From positions 1-39,400 of the forward strand of contig LSSL01002090.1 of the NCBI GenBank assembly GCA_001953115.1: DNA of 39,400 nucleotides, written 5' to 3'. The translations under genes were made by a program, and so were the position numbers. Positions within the stretch are counted from its first letter, which is position 1. Each line of letters begins with the position of its first letter. This DNA is from Smittium mucronatum. Lineage: Eukaryota > Kickxellomycota > Harpellomycetes > Harpellales > Legeriomycetaceae. The notes beneath the pieces were generated by a model, which saw only the letters and a program-made list of their open reading frames with translations, did no database searches and was not told the origin of the DNA. Of this stretch, positions 1 to 11,100 are shown piece after piece.

Positions 1-365
1 GAAACAGGAGGAACCGATCGTTTAGCACAGCTGAGACATAGTCTAGTGCACAAGTCCAGCATTCGACAGTCAGATGGATCTCAGCGTCTATCAGCTATTT
101 GTAGGAAAGCCATGTCGATCAAACCCACGTTTGGGTAGGAGCCTAATTTTATTAATTATCTTAGAAGTAAGCTCTGACTAGGAGCTCAGTGGCTTCAATG
201 AACTATTGTTCATTGACAAAGAGCTTAATTCATGACTGCACGTAACCTCAGTCATCCAGCCTACTTGAAGCAATGCCAGGGGGGGTCTTTCGGTTGGTAG
301 ATTGAAACCTTTTCCCGTAGGTAAGCAGCCGGTAGTCCGGCAGAGGAGCTTATTGTAGTTAGGAT
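1..365 (+). mobile_element. Probable 3' tail of a non-LTR retroelement (partial)
   Basis: This stretch is clearly richer in G and C than the DNA that follows. Frame 1 is open from the first base to a TAG at about 142-144, giving 47 residues that include HSLVHKSS and AICRKAMSIKPTFG, like the end of a longer protein cut by the window edge. After the stop comes a non-coding tail with a perfect GCCGG-TAGT-CCGGC hairpin at 328-341, then a T-rich and an A-rich run. A C-terminal coding end, a structured 3' UTR and an A-rich end is the layout of a LINE 3' end, and a decayed LINE reverse transcriptase lies elsewhere in the window. I do not recognise the 47 residues, so the class is inferred. A GC-rich host-gene end is the alternative. 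Confidence 0.35.
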
Positions 366-479
366 AATAGTCTTTTCTATACGTCTTTTTCTTTTTTTCA
401 AATTTTTTTAGTATAGTTTTTAATGACGTTATCTTACAATAAAATTCCGTGATAAAAAAAAGAAAAAAAAAAGACTATT
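366..479. repeat. Inverted repeat flanking a T-rich/A-rich run
   Basis: AATAGTCTTTT at 366-376 is repeated in inverse orientation as AAAAGACTATT at 469-479. The space between is mostly T-runs followed by A-runs, so the two sides could pair further into a long imperfect hairpin. It directly follows the suspected retroelement tail and may mark its end or a small foldback insertion. Confidence 0.5.
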
Positions 480-719
480 GGTAGACAATGAAAAAAGATA
501 AATGAAAGGTGTCAACATTACATCATCATTATTTCAGCGACATGTACACATAAATGTGCATTTCTAATGTTATCTAGTTATAAATTATTCTGTATTTGGA
601 ATTTAGCTAATATTCTTAAGTACAGAATCTATAGCAAAAATAATTAATTGTATGCAAGCCAACAATAAAAGGTTTTTAAACTGGGTACATATTTTCAGGT
701 GCCAGGATATTTGGCCTAC

Positions 720-906
720 ATGACATTTTCACCTAATTATTATGCCTATTATAATCAGAATAATAAAGTATTTAGCCAGTAAAAATTGATTATAATTTAT
801 AATGTGCGCATTTTAAAAAATGTGTTCAATACTAAATCATTAGTGGACAAAAATTAGGAGAAATGACATTTAGGTCAATTGGAAATAGGCGAAATGCCCT
901 TTAGCC
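720..906 (+). mobile_element. MITE-like element, family A, copy 1
   Basis: The left end ATGACATTTTCACCTAAT (720-737) is matched near the right side by the inverse ATTAGGAGAAATGACAT (853-869), followed by a further shared segment ending in TAGCC at 906. The whole stretch aligns, in the opposite orientation, with 37984-38170. Shared blocks include CCTAATTATT, CCAGTAAAAAT, TTTTAAAAAAATGTG, TACTAAAT and ATTAGTGG. Both copies are 187 bases long. There is no coding capacity, so this is a non-autonomous element. No clear target-site duplication was seen and the superfamily is not assigned. Confidence 0.65.
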
Positions 907-1943
907 ATAATTTTATTTTGCTATTTATAGGTTGAAGAAATAGCCATATTGGCTACCAATGGGGTTGTGATAGAAAAGGATTTTAGTCAATTTGGAGATT
1001 GATTTGATAATTGTCAATTATTATCAAATTTCAGATTTTCAAACAAATGGTCATCCGACACATTTTGATTTGCTATATAACTACATCCATGCAATTGGTA
1101 GTAAATCACCTCAATAAAGCATACAATTAAAATATATGACATTTATGAGTAATATAATTTGATGATTGCATTAAGTTCAGTGGATTGGGTTATAAATGGG
1201 CAGAAACTTCCAAAAGTATCTATGGCAAATAATGTTGGAATACGTTAATCTTCCGATAAAGTTGATTGAGAAAAAATATTAATCACTGAGCCCCTTTTAA
1301 GAACAAAAAGTATACTGAATTCCTATTTGATCTATTTAAAACCTTCTATTCGCCAGCTGAAAAATTAACATAGTTGTAGGTGAATATTTGAAACCAAATG
1401 TTTTTATTGATCAACAATATAATTCCTTTTTGCGTTACCAGTCCTGGAAAGGTTAAAAGGCTTGTATGAACTTAGTCGCGGTAGAAAAGATCAATATTAC
1501 CATAAAAGATCTCAATACTTGACTCGTTTAACTCAAATACAAACCCATCTGATTCAAATAAGAACCAATTGGGATTGTGGATAAGTGGTTCAGTCAATTA
1601 GATGAAGCTATTATTATATCTTAGCATCTCTCCATCTCTCCCCCATATTTTCTCCGCTTAGGAGCTTTAAAAATCAGTGGCTAAACTGAAAATAACCTGT
1701 TGGGCTTTGGAATTCTTGTTTCTCTTGATTCTTTCCAATGATCTTAGTTCTTCAGATTCTCATGACCAATAGGACACGTATCAAGCTTCGATTCACTTAA
1801 TATAAGTCCTAAATAGTAGTTCGTGAGCAAATATCAAAACAGAAACGTAAGTCAATGCAAATGACACCCATAAGAAATTTCCGAATTCAATAAAAACTTA
1901 ATAAATAGCACCGCGAATATTTTATCATCTTTGATAAATATTT
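907..1943. other. Intergenic region upstream of the GT15 gene
   Basis: No reading frame with coding character was seen on either strand. Composition is ordinary for the intergenic DNA here, near one third G+C in the line sampled. It should hold the upstream control region of the mannosyltransferase gene, but apart from a TATA-like box just downstream no specific site can be supported. Confidence 0.5.
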
Positions 1944-1950
1944 TATATAA
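1944..1950 (+). promoter_or_regulatory. Possible TATA box of the GT15 gene
   Basis: TATATAA lies 73 bases before the ATG at 2023. It is preceded by TTTATC-ATCT-TTGATAAA (about 1921-1938), which contains two opposed GATA-type sites. TATA spacing and position fit a fungal core promoter, but such AT strings are common in this DNA. Confidence 0.3.
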
Positions 1951-2022
1951 ATCACAGATTGTGAACTAATACTGAAATAGCCTTCTTTACTCCCGTCTTA
2001 TCACTAATTAAGCATTGAAAAG

Positions 2023-3117
2023 ATGATCAAATTCGCCCCCCGTCGGATGAGCTCTTTCATCCAAGTCATTCTGTTGGCCTTGATATGTATAATTGGACTG
2101 CACTTTTTCTTGAAATCTGATTCCACTTCTGTTTCAGTCAAAGCACCTGAACCTGCTGAGTTTAAGCAGCAGCCCTCAGAAGAAAGACCAAAAGAGCCCG
2201 CTAAAAATAGAGTTAAAGCAGCCCTTGTATCTTTGGTCAGAAACACGGATTTACATGGTATGAGACAGACAATTAGAGAAATTGAGGATAGATTCAACCG
2301 GGTTTACAAGTATCCTTATATTTTCCTTAATGACGTCCCCTTCACTGATGAGTTCAAGAAAGGGGTCAAGGATTTGACTGACAGCGAAGTGTCTTTCGGC
2401 ATTCTTGATGACGAATCTTGGGGTACTCCTGATTGGATCGATGAGAAAAAATTACAGCATGTATTGGATACTGCTGATTACATTAACGGGCGTAGTAGAT
2501 CTTACAAATACATGTGCCGCTTCCAGTCTGGCTACATCTACAAACATCCCCTCCTGAAGGATCTTGAATTCTATTGGAGAATTGAGCCCGATGTCAAATA
2601 TTACTGTCAGCTTGATTATGATCCTTTCGTTTATATGAAGGAAAACAATAAGATGTACGGCTTTAATATGGCACCCAATGAGTACATGGTAACTATCCCA
2701 ACTTTGTGGAATACCACAAAGGCTTTCATGAAGGAATACCCACAGCACGTCGCCAAAAATAACCTCCTTGAATTTGCTGTCGAAAACGGTGATTATAACG
2801 GTTGTCATTTCTGGACGAACTTTGAAATTGTTAACCTATCCTTCTATAGATCCAAACAGTACGAAGACTACTTTAAGTTCTTGGATCGTGCTGGTGGTTT
2901 CTTTTATGAAAGATGGGGAGACGCTCCTGTTCATACCTTGGCTGTTACTATGTTCTTGAGAAAAGATCAGGTTCATTATTTTGGTGATATTGGATATTAC
3001 CACCCTGCTATGGGCTTCTGTCCAAAGAATTCAAAATCCAGCGGTAAATGCGTTTGTGATCCAGATAAAGAAAATGAATTTAACTACGGTTGTAGAAGAA
3101 GATGGGACATTGTATAA
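2023..3117 (+). CDS. GT15 family alpha-1,2-mannosyltransferase (KRE2/MNT1/KTR type)
   Basis: Single-exon gene of 364 residues for a Golgi type II membrane enzyme that transfers mannose from GDP-mannose onto O- and N-linked glycans of secreted and wall proteins. A short basic cytosolic tail (KFAPRR) precedes one membrane anchor at about 12-30, then a Pro/Glu-rich stem to about 62, then the catalytic domain. GT15 hallmarks visible: YWRIEPDVKYYCQLDYDPF (184-202), YNGCHFWTNFEI (258-269) and YERWGDAPVHTLA (295-307). By analogy with yeast Kre2p, E188, E268 and H304 fall where the metal-binding and proposed nucleophile residues lie. The C-terminus CVCDPDKE...GC is typical of the family. The ATG at 2023 is chosen because the anchor follows at once. 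Length is near the family norm. Which KTR paralogue it is cannot be told from sequence alone. Confidence 0.95.
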   Translation: MIKFAPRRMSSFIQVILLALICIIGLHFFLKSDSTSVSVKAPEPAEFKQQPSEERPKEPAKNRVKAALVSLVRNTDLHGMRQTIREIEDRFNRVYKYPYIFLNDVPFTDEFKKGVKDLTDSEVSFGILDDESWGTPDWIDEKKLQHVLDTADYINGRSRSYKYMCRFQSGYIYKHPLLKDLEFYWRIEPDVKYYCQLDYDPFVYMKENNKMYGFNMAPNEYMVTIPTLWNTTKAFMKEYPQHVAKNNLLEFAVENGDYNGCHFWTNFEIVNLSFYRSKQYEDYFKFLDRAGGFFYERWGDAPVHTLAVTMFLRKDQVHYFGDIGYYHPAMGFCPKNSKSSGKCVCDPDKENEFNYGCRRRWDIV

Positions 3118-4315
3118 ATAAGTGGAAGATATGAACTTAACCCCCCTCTTTCATGCCTTAAATTTATTTTTATTATTTCATATAGCATTATTTTTTTCTT
3201 GCATTTCCTAACTCAATTAATCGAGGAATATTAAACGTCTTATTTTTGTTCTGAATCTTTTTACTTGTCACTTTTAATGAATTATGATTTCAATTCCACA
3301 GTATGAATTCTTTTTTTATCATTATTAGACTCCTTGAAAATTATGTAGGGCTAAGTGCATCTTTATTAATTCATTAAAGACGCTATTATATATTTACTAC
3401 CAATTATTTTCAATGTTAATTTTAAGTTTATTACTAATATAAAATATGTCTAAAAAAATTAGCACTTATTTATTATATTAATTCACACTCATACACTTTG
3501 TATATCTTGATTTATTACATGTAATACAATTTGATTAAGCTTTAGAAACTCATTTGCCGGTTGATATTTAGCAACCAGTGATATTCGATTACGTTGTTGA
3601 CTAAACCAAAAAGCTGAATCTAAAACTTTAATTGAGCTTTATTGAAAATTATCACCACGAAAACTATCAAAAACATGTCGCAAAATAACAAGTTATATGG
3701 AGAAGACACATACTACCATAAATATTTTTTCATCTAACAGAGCTACTAATTGTTCGCTTATTTGAGTGGCTATAATCTTTGGTCGGAAGGTCCCCTCCTG
3801 TATTTCTTCAAGTAGGTGTATTTTCAAGGATCAATAATCCAAGAGTTTAACTCGTTAATAACACAGAGTTCCTGATTAAAATAATTAATTTATGGTTAAT
3901 CAGAGCTAATAATAAGCTTAATTTTAAGAGTTTAGGCGATTTTTCAACCCTCTTGACTAATTCCCACGAGATAATGTGTTGCTTAGAGCTGCGTAAGTGT
4001 GTGTGCGGAAAGGTTGGGAGGTTATTTTGCATTTTTTTGAAAAAAGTTCACTAAATACTTTTTCTTTGCGTTCAATAATGTTTTAAAAGTTATTTAAAAT
4101 AAATTTCCCGTAAAAAAGCAGAATTAATAAAAATATAACTCTACAAAAAACGCCTCTGAATCAATGCCCAATTTGTAATGAACTACTGGAGCGATGAGAT
4201 GAGTAGGATATAAAATATTTTGATGTTTTTTTATTAGTGTTTATATTCTTTTTTATATAGCCTAAATTAATTCCTCGATCAAGAAAAATCCTACCGAAAC
4301 GTGTGATTAATTGGC
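3118..4315. other. Intergenic, no gene supported
   Basis: This stretch holds the 3' flank of the mannosyltransferase gene and AT-rich DNA. A 61-codon open frame at 3847-4032 on the minus strand has low-complexity leucine/isoleucine content and no recognisable motif, so it is not called. Confidence 0.5.
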
Positions 4316-4453
4316 TCAGCCTTCTTTAAAGCGTTGTTGGATTCTAAGATCGTCCAAATCGTCAAACAATGGATCTTCTTGCAAAAAATACCTCATGCAG
4401 TGGTAAACTGTCAGTTCTTCCTGTTTAGATGTGCTCTCTCGTAATTGTTGTGC
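4316..4453 (-). pseudogene. Orphan coding-like exon or gene remnant, unrecognised
   Basis: On the minus strand 46 codons are open from 4453 to a TGA at 4318-4316. The residues, including VYHCMRYFLQEDPLFDDLDD and LRIQQRFKEG, have the mixed acidic/hydrophobic composition of a real protein C-terminus, quite unlike translated AT-rich DNA. Just upstream, in another frame, GVVMMALEIL also looks coding, with a frame change and a TGA at 4456-4454 between them. The local G+C is higher than in its surroundings. Two readings fit: the last exon of a gene whose other exons I cannot find, or a decayed copy of a gene. I do not recognise the family. Confidence 0.3.
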
Positions 4454-4997
4454 TCAGAATTTCCAGAGCCATCATAACCACTCCCAAACAAGACCAGTAC
4501 AGCTTAATTCAAAAAGTTTAAACCCCAAAAACTAAGCCGTGAAAGGATGATTCGTTATTTTCGACCAAAACGTGTGAGTATTGACTTTTTAATGGTATAG
4601 AATTTCCACCTGCTTACAATGTAGGCGTTAAACCAAATGAATTTGATAATTTGTACAAATATGGAGATGTAGGAATTCAATTCCATAAGCTTTTGCTTGG
4701 ATTTATTAAGTCTTTGCTAAGCTCTTTCGCGATTATCGTTTTATATTGCTTTTATTTGCTTAGTTGATAATATTGATATTGGTTAATTGGAAAATATAGC
4801 CAATTTAATTATGATTTCTTAAAATCTATTGAAAAATAACATAAAAATTAACATTAATGATAGCACAATTTTTTCCAACATCTACTAAAGGGGCAATCTA
4901 TAAACTCATTATAAAAACTCGATAATTATATGATTTCTTAGACTATATAAGTTTCTGGAGAGAGGATTAACTACAATAAATTTCCATTTTTACAGAT

Positions 4998-5167
4998 TTA
5001 ACCCTTTCAGAGCCGATGGTGCAAAAAATGATTTTCACTTTAGCTGATGTTATCATTAAATTGATAATATTTTCGATGTATTGGATACATCAAAAAGTTA
5101 GATTAATCATGGTTGTTAATAATCATAAATATTAATGAGGAAATACCTTGGTCCAAGAAAAGGTTAG
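4998..5167 (+). mobile_element. TTAA-type (piggyBac-like) MITE, family B, old copy
   Basis: TTAA at 4998-5001 is followed by the terminus CCCTTTCAGAGCC. The far end, near AAGAAAAGGTTAG at 5157-5167, is a degraded inverse of it. The interior shares AATGGT/GATGGTGCAAAAAATG and TTTTCACTTT with the fresher copy at 38799-38962, and the lengths agree (about 162 and 164 bases). TTAA target sites and CCCTTT-type ends are typical of piggyBac elements. There is no coding capacity. Confidence 0.6.
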
Positions 5168-5199
5168 TTATAATATTTTAAAAAATATATTTACGCGAT

Positions 5200-8100
5200 T
5201 TTATTACCATTGGTACTAAAAAGATTAAGGAGATATTTCAGGTAAAAAAAAATTCACACATTCTTTAGAGGTATATTTTTTGAGTAAAAATCAGTCTAGG
5301 TGTTAATTTATCTACTTTTAAACTGTTTTGGATCATTTATTATAGTGTGTTAAGTATAGATTATTTTTGTTTTCCTTAAAATCCAATCATATTTAAGTTA
5401 TTTCCATTTGGAATTGGATAGATAATTAATACTATTCTAAGCTATTTTTTTAAATTTTTAAAAATTATAAATATTATTGAGATAAAAAAAAAGTGATATC
5501 TATTTTAAACTTGAAATTAAAGGTCTTTTTCCTAAAAAAAAAGTCTTATAGATAATTAAAAGGATTAAAAGGATTATTTTAAATCAGATCCAACAAAAAA
5601 TAATCAAAAAATACCAAATATAATCAGGTTAAATAGATTTCGACCTATATTCGACTCAAATGAGATTTTCTTTTCTTTTCTTTTCTTATCGTAGTAAAAT
5701 AAAAAATAAACCAAAAATATAAGCAGGTAAAATGGAAAAATTTACCCGACTATGAAAAATAAGTGGAGATAATTCAGAGCTCTTAAAAAATATTACTAAA
5801 ACACTGCAAAATCACTAAAGTTTTTTTAACTCCGTTTTGTTTTGAACCTAACTGTTCTATAAATGCTATTTTTTTAAAAAAATATTGTAGTAGATAGTTA
5901 TTATGCTTACATTTGTCAATTTAATTGTTTATTTATCCTATTTCTGTCTATTATAGAAATTTGCGGATGTAAGATTTGGGGGGGGGGGGTTAAAAAAAAT
6001 ACCCTCTTCCTCTTCTCACCCCCTCTCTTCTTCACATAGCAGCAAATAATATGATACATATTTTTCAAACATGATACAGGATTATTTTTTTTGGATTTTT
6101 TTTATAAAATTTAATAATTTCAGTGAAAATTTCAAGAAAACAGAAATCATGAACAATTAAAAAATATATGTACGTTTTAAATAAAAAATTTAACTAATTA
6201 TAAAAAACCTATTTTGATTTTATTTAAAAAATTTCGGTAATTTTATTCTTATTTTTGAATTTATATTCGGGTTTTAATTTTTTTTATATTTTTTTTGCTC
6301 ATACATAACCTTAAAAAAGATACTATAATTTCAAAATAAATATTAAATTCATAATGATATTTAAAAAAATAAAAATAAAAAACGGAGGAGGGTAATTGAT
6401 AAATAGCTATATAACCTTATTGGTAATTTCAGACACATTTTGTTATAATATATTATGATTAATAACTGATTGATTTCTTCTATGATAAATATTTTTATTT
6501 ATAATACAGTTTATCCTTTATTAAAATTAGAATTTAACCTCCAGGAATTCTTGAAATTACCTCAAAATTTAATGATTCTTTTCAAAATATCCCTTTATTG
6601 ACTAAAATGGTAAAAATAAACAAACAGTATTATTAAACATGAAAATATACTATGAATCACGCAAAATTAAACTCGAATAAAGGAGAAAGAAGAAGGTTTT
6701 TTTTTTGGTATTTAAAAATTGCATAAGTAAAAAAATTATGTGGCTTTTTTCCCTAATAATTATCAAAATCTACTGAAAATTAAAAGCTTTAAAAAATAAG
6801 AGAGAAATTAAGGTTTTGATTATTCATATACATCTTCTGGTGATTAGGATTTTTTTAAATATATTTTATAAGTAGTAAAGGCTGAGATTTTAACATAATC
6901 TTTAATATGTGAGATTAATTTGTTGTTTTGGTTAGGATGAACTTCAATATTCAAGATACAGCATGATACTTTGAATACTGATAATTCCACTTACTCTATG
7001 CTCTCAAAAAAGTGTCAAAATAGGAAAGTAAAAAAAAATTAAGAAAAAAAAAGGTTTTTTCTTTATGATCTTTCTCTTGAAGTGATTTAAAAAAATCTTA
7101 ATGTACGAGTAAAAGCTATAGATATTTCAATGAATGGATTTTATGAATGATAGCGAGTTCTATGAGATACTTGGTTTTTATTTTACTATTTTGGGAAATA
7201 AAAATTTAGAATAAAAATATACAAAATATTTTTCCATTGCATTATTATTGACTAGTGATATTTTATGATAGTATATAATATAAATATTAAAAAAAACTTT
7301 AAAAATTTGTATATTTGCAGAAAAATATTTTTAAATCGAAACTTTTAAAAACAAAAAAAAGTCTTTAAAACTAAAAAAAAAAAATCATATCTGCTAATAA
7401 AACTTCTGAAAATAACAATTAATATATATTTATATATATTTATATATAAATTCCTAAATAGGCAATTAATAAAAAAATATATATGCTCAATAATTATTAT
7501 ATATGTATTTTCGAAAAGAAACTGGTACAAATGAAATAAAAATTGATTTTAAAAAATAAGAAAAAACTCTTGGGAATAACTTATATGAGAATACTGAGCT
7601 TCAAGAAAAAATCAGTACATTTTTGTAACCATTATCGATTAAAAAATTGCTATATATATAATCTAAATAATTGCCTTGGTTTTGCAGAGAAACATAAAAA
7701 TGTGGTTAAAAAAATATTAAGAATAAACATTAATCAGTGAAAATTAATTCTTGAAAATAATCGTTGATTTGGAGGAGAATATTTTGAAAAATACCGTTCT
7801 GTTTCGAGTCATATAAAAAAAAAAAAATTCAACGGAAATTAAAAATAAAAATAAAAATAAAAATAAGCTGATAATTCGAACATATTGATTATATGCTGAA
7901 AAATAAATAATTGATTTATTTCTGAAATAATTGTGGTTATAAAAATAAAAAAATTGAGTTAATTTTTTTATTTTAAACTTTATTAACAATGAGAATAAAG
8001 CTAAAAAAAAAATATAGAGTTTTTTTTCTGTTAAAAGTATTCATGTGATAAAAAGCTATAATTGTCAATTTTATTTTAAATTCGTGTTTAGAAAACTGAT

Positions 8101-11100
8101 TATTTTTTGAGTTTAAAAAATAAGTGAAGTATTTAATTTTAATCTGGCTATACTCTCCAGTATTTTTTTTCCCGATATCTATATCAATATAGATTTATTA
8201 TTAATTTTAAATTATGATATCAATTTTTAGGTCATACAATGGAAAAAAAGACTTTGTTTAAATCCGAATATAGAGTCAAAAATGGATTAAAATTACCAAA
8301 TTTTTTTAAAAAATATCATTTTGGCTTTCATAATATCAATTTTTTTTCCATTTCTTAACTCAGATATTATAAATCGATGCTTTTCATTTATTATTTCTTT
8401 GATCAGTCGCTGTATTTAATAAGTAATCTAAAAAGAAGGTTTTTGAAATCAGTGTGCATTTTTTTTGAAATTTTTTTAACATAATTTTCATATTTATTGG
8501 AGGAAGCAAAAATATGAAATTTATAGGGGAAAATTATGATACCATGCACCCTCAAATAGTCATTGTTGGAGTAATTGGGATAAAGATATAATAAAATCAT
8601 CGAAATAAAAAATAAAAAATATGAAGAGTAATATCCATCATTCTATTCAAAAAAAAAGCAAAAAAAAATAACTGGTGAAATCAAATTAAATTTGAGTGAA
8701 AATATATTTGTAATTTCTAAAAATAAAATGCATTTTGTCTCTTTTAAATTAAAAAAAATCTCTTTTGACTTGATTATTTATGAAATACGTCCGATTATAT
8801 TAGTATTTTATTTTTATAATTGTTATATAAGTCATTATATTTTTTTAAATCCTGCCTAATTTAGTTTTTTTTTCTTAAAGTTTTTTTCGAAATTGTTTTT
8901 TTTATATAATACAGTTCATTTTATATTTTTATATTCAATTACTGAATATATTCGAATTATTTTTAAAATCCAATTATTTTAATATATATATAAAGTATTT
9001 TTTTTATTGTAATAAAAATATGCATGTAAATAATTATTTAATGATTTCTAATAAATAACTTGAAAGCTCTAATATTCTAATTTGATTTTTTTGGATTAAT
9101 AGATTCTTTAATTTACTAGTTTTTTTTAGCTTTTTTAATAATATTTTCAAGACTTTTTTGGAAAGAATTTTTTTTGTAATTATTGACAGAGAGATCAATT
9201 AAAATTAAAATTTGTAGATTATAATCGATTTTGATATGTTTTTAAGTAATAAATTTCCTGATTGATATTGTGAAAATCCTATCATGAGTTCAAGCAATAA
9301 TTGATAAATCCGTTGAATTAAATTATAAGAGAAATTTTATCATAGTTGTATATCTAAAATAAAAAAAATTCTGATATATAAAATGTAAAAGTTTATGTAT
9401 TGAAAATAAGGTATCTATTTAGTATAAATTAAGTTGGTTTTTCTAGTAATAGAATTAGTTTATTTCCTGAAAAATTTTATTTTACAAATAAAACACCCAC
9501 TAATTAATTATAAGTTGCACGATATTTAGCTGGGAGTTTAAAATTGATTTATAATGAAAGTTTGGATTTTTTTCTAAATAAACTCTAAAAATTAATTTTC
9601 GACTCTCATTTACTATTAGAATAGATTTTTTTAGATTAATTGTTGGAAAATAACTAATAATTAACGTAAATTTTTTATTTATCACGGTCAAACTCATACA
9701 CAAAAACCCTGTAACTAATTCATAAAAATCATTCTCAAAAGTGTGTTTTTTTTTGCTATTTTTATTCGGTGATTATAAAAATTTAATGCGTGTTTACTTT
9801 AATGAAAAAAAAAGCTAAAAGAATTGATTTTTAATTGGCTTAATTTTACATAATATCCTGTAAAAAAGACGGGATTTAACTATCATATTTCGAATATTTT
9901 TTGAACCAAAAAGTTTGTAAATTTGTTTATATATTTGTTTATATATTTCTTTAAAAAAGTCTTATGAATCTAAAACAATTTTGATAAATTAAAGACTTAA
10001 ACTTAAGGTAAAAAAGCAATACTATTAATAAAAAAAATTTACCAGATAGATTCAATAAAGTGTCTTCTAATTTTTTTTAAAATTTCTATTAAATTTATGG
10101 CTCTTGTGGAATTAAGCGGTTAAATAATGCAATAATATATATATATATATATTATGCAGAAATAAAATTTGATATAGCCCAAAAAGAGTTTATTTCAAAA
10201 TATGGATACCACAAATACCAATAAAACACATTTTGATGCTCTTAAGCCATTGTAATCAAGGTATGGAGTTGCTAAAGCTACAGAGGGGAGTTGGGTGAGT
10301 TCTTTTTAATTATTTTTAAATAATTTTTAACAACTTTTTTGCTGGATTTAAAATATTTTTACAAAAAAACAGCAACTTTTTTTATGTAATTCTTGAGATT
10401 GAAATTTTTTAAATCTTTATTCAAGAAAATTTCAGGTAGATTTTAAATTGTTTTATTATTAAGAAATTATTCAAGATTTTTCTATTTAATGGTGAAAATT
10501 TATGATTAAATTACTCAGTTGAATTTTCCGTAAAATAGAAAAAAATCTTTCAGTTGAAAATCTTGTCAAATTATTTAAAAAAAAATGGATTATATCTCTT
10601 AAAAATCATAATTTTATTCTAAAAGCTTATTTATTTAACAGAAAAATGAAATTGGATATCTTTTGAAAATTCATTTTTAATGAGAAGATATTAGTTATTA
10701 TTATAATTCTTAAAATTGACATTTTTTTTGGAGGTTTATTAAGATTTACTGGAAAAAAATTTGAAATATTTTTTACCATTATATAAATATGGTAAATTTA
10801 AAATATCAATCTAAAACTATCGGCAGTAGTTTTAGTCAAAAAAATTAAATCTCGATTTTAAAATCAAGAAATATTATGTTTTATTAGTAAATAATAATAA
10901 TCATATGGCAGATGGAATAAGTTTTAAATAATTCTAATATAATAAATAAATATAAACTTGAATATATTCTAATTCGGTAATATATTCGGTCCAAAAATAA
11001 GAAGAGTTGATAAAATATTTAGTGTTTAGTAAATATTTTAATCCGCTCACCATTAAAAATTATGTAAGTCATTAAATAAATTTAATCTCTTATTTAAAAA

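Noticed and set aside
1..360. GC-rich window start as a piece of ribosomal RNA
   Set aside because: No conserved 18S, 5.8S or 28S block could be matched by eye, and an open frame followed by a stop and an A-rich end fits a retroelement tail better.
3847..4032. 61-codon minus-strand frame as a small gene
   Set aside because: Leu/Ile/Lys-rich with no motif, no intron or promoter context, and length expected by chance.
7345..9703. Several 60-80 codon frames in the desert as small genes
   Set aside because: They consist almost only of Phe, Ile, Lys, Asn and Tyr, as translated AT-rich DNA does, and none has a recognisable motif.
10131..10152. TA-rich palindromes in the desert as regulatory hairpins
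   Set aside because: Simple TA tracts are expected often at this base composition.
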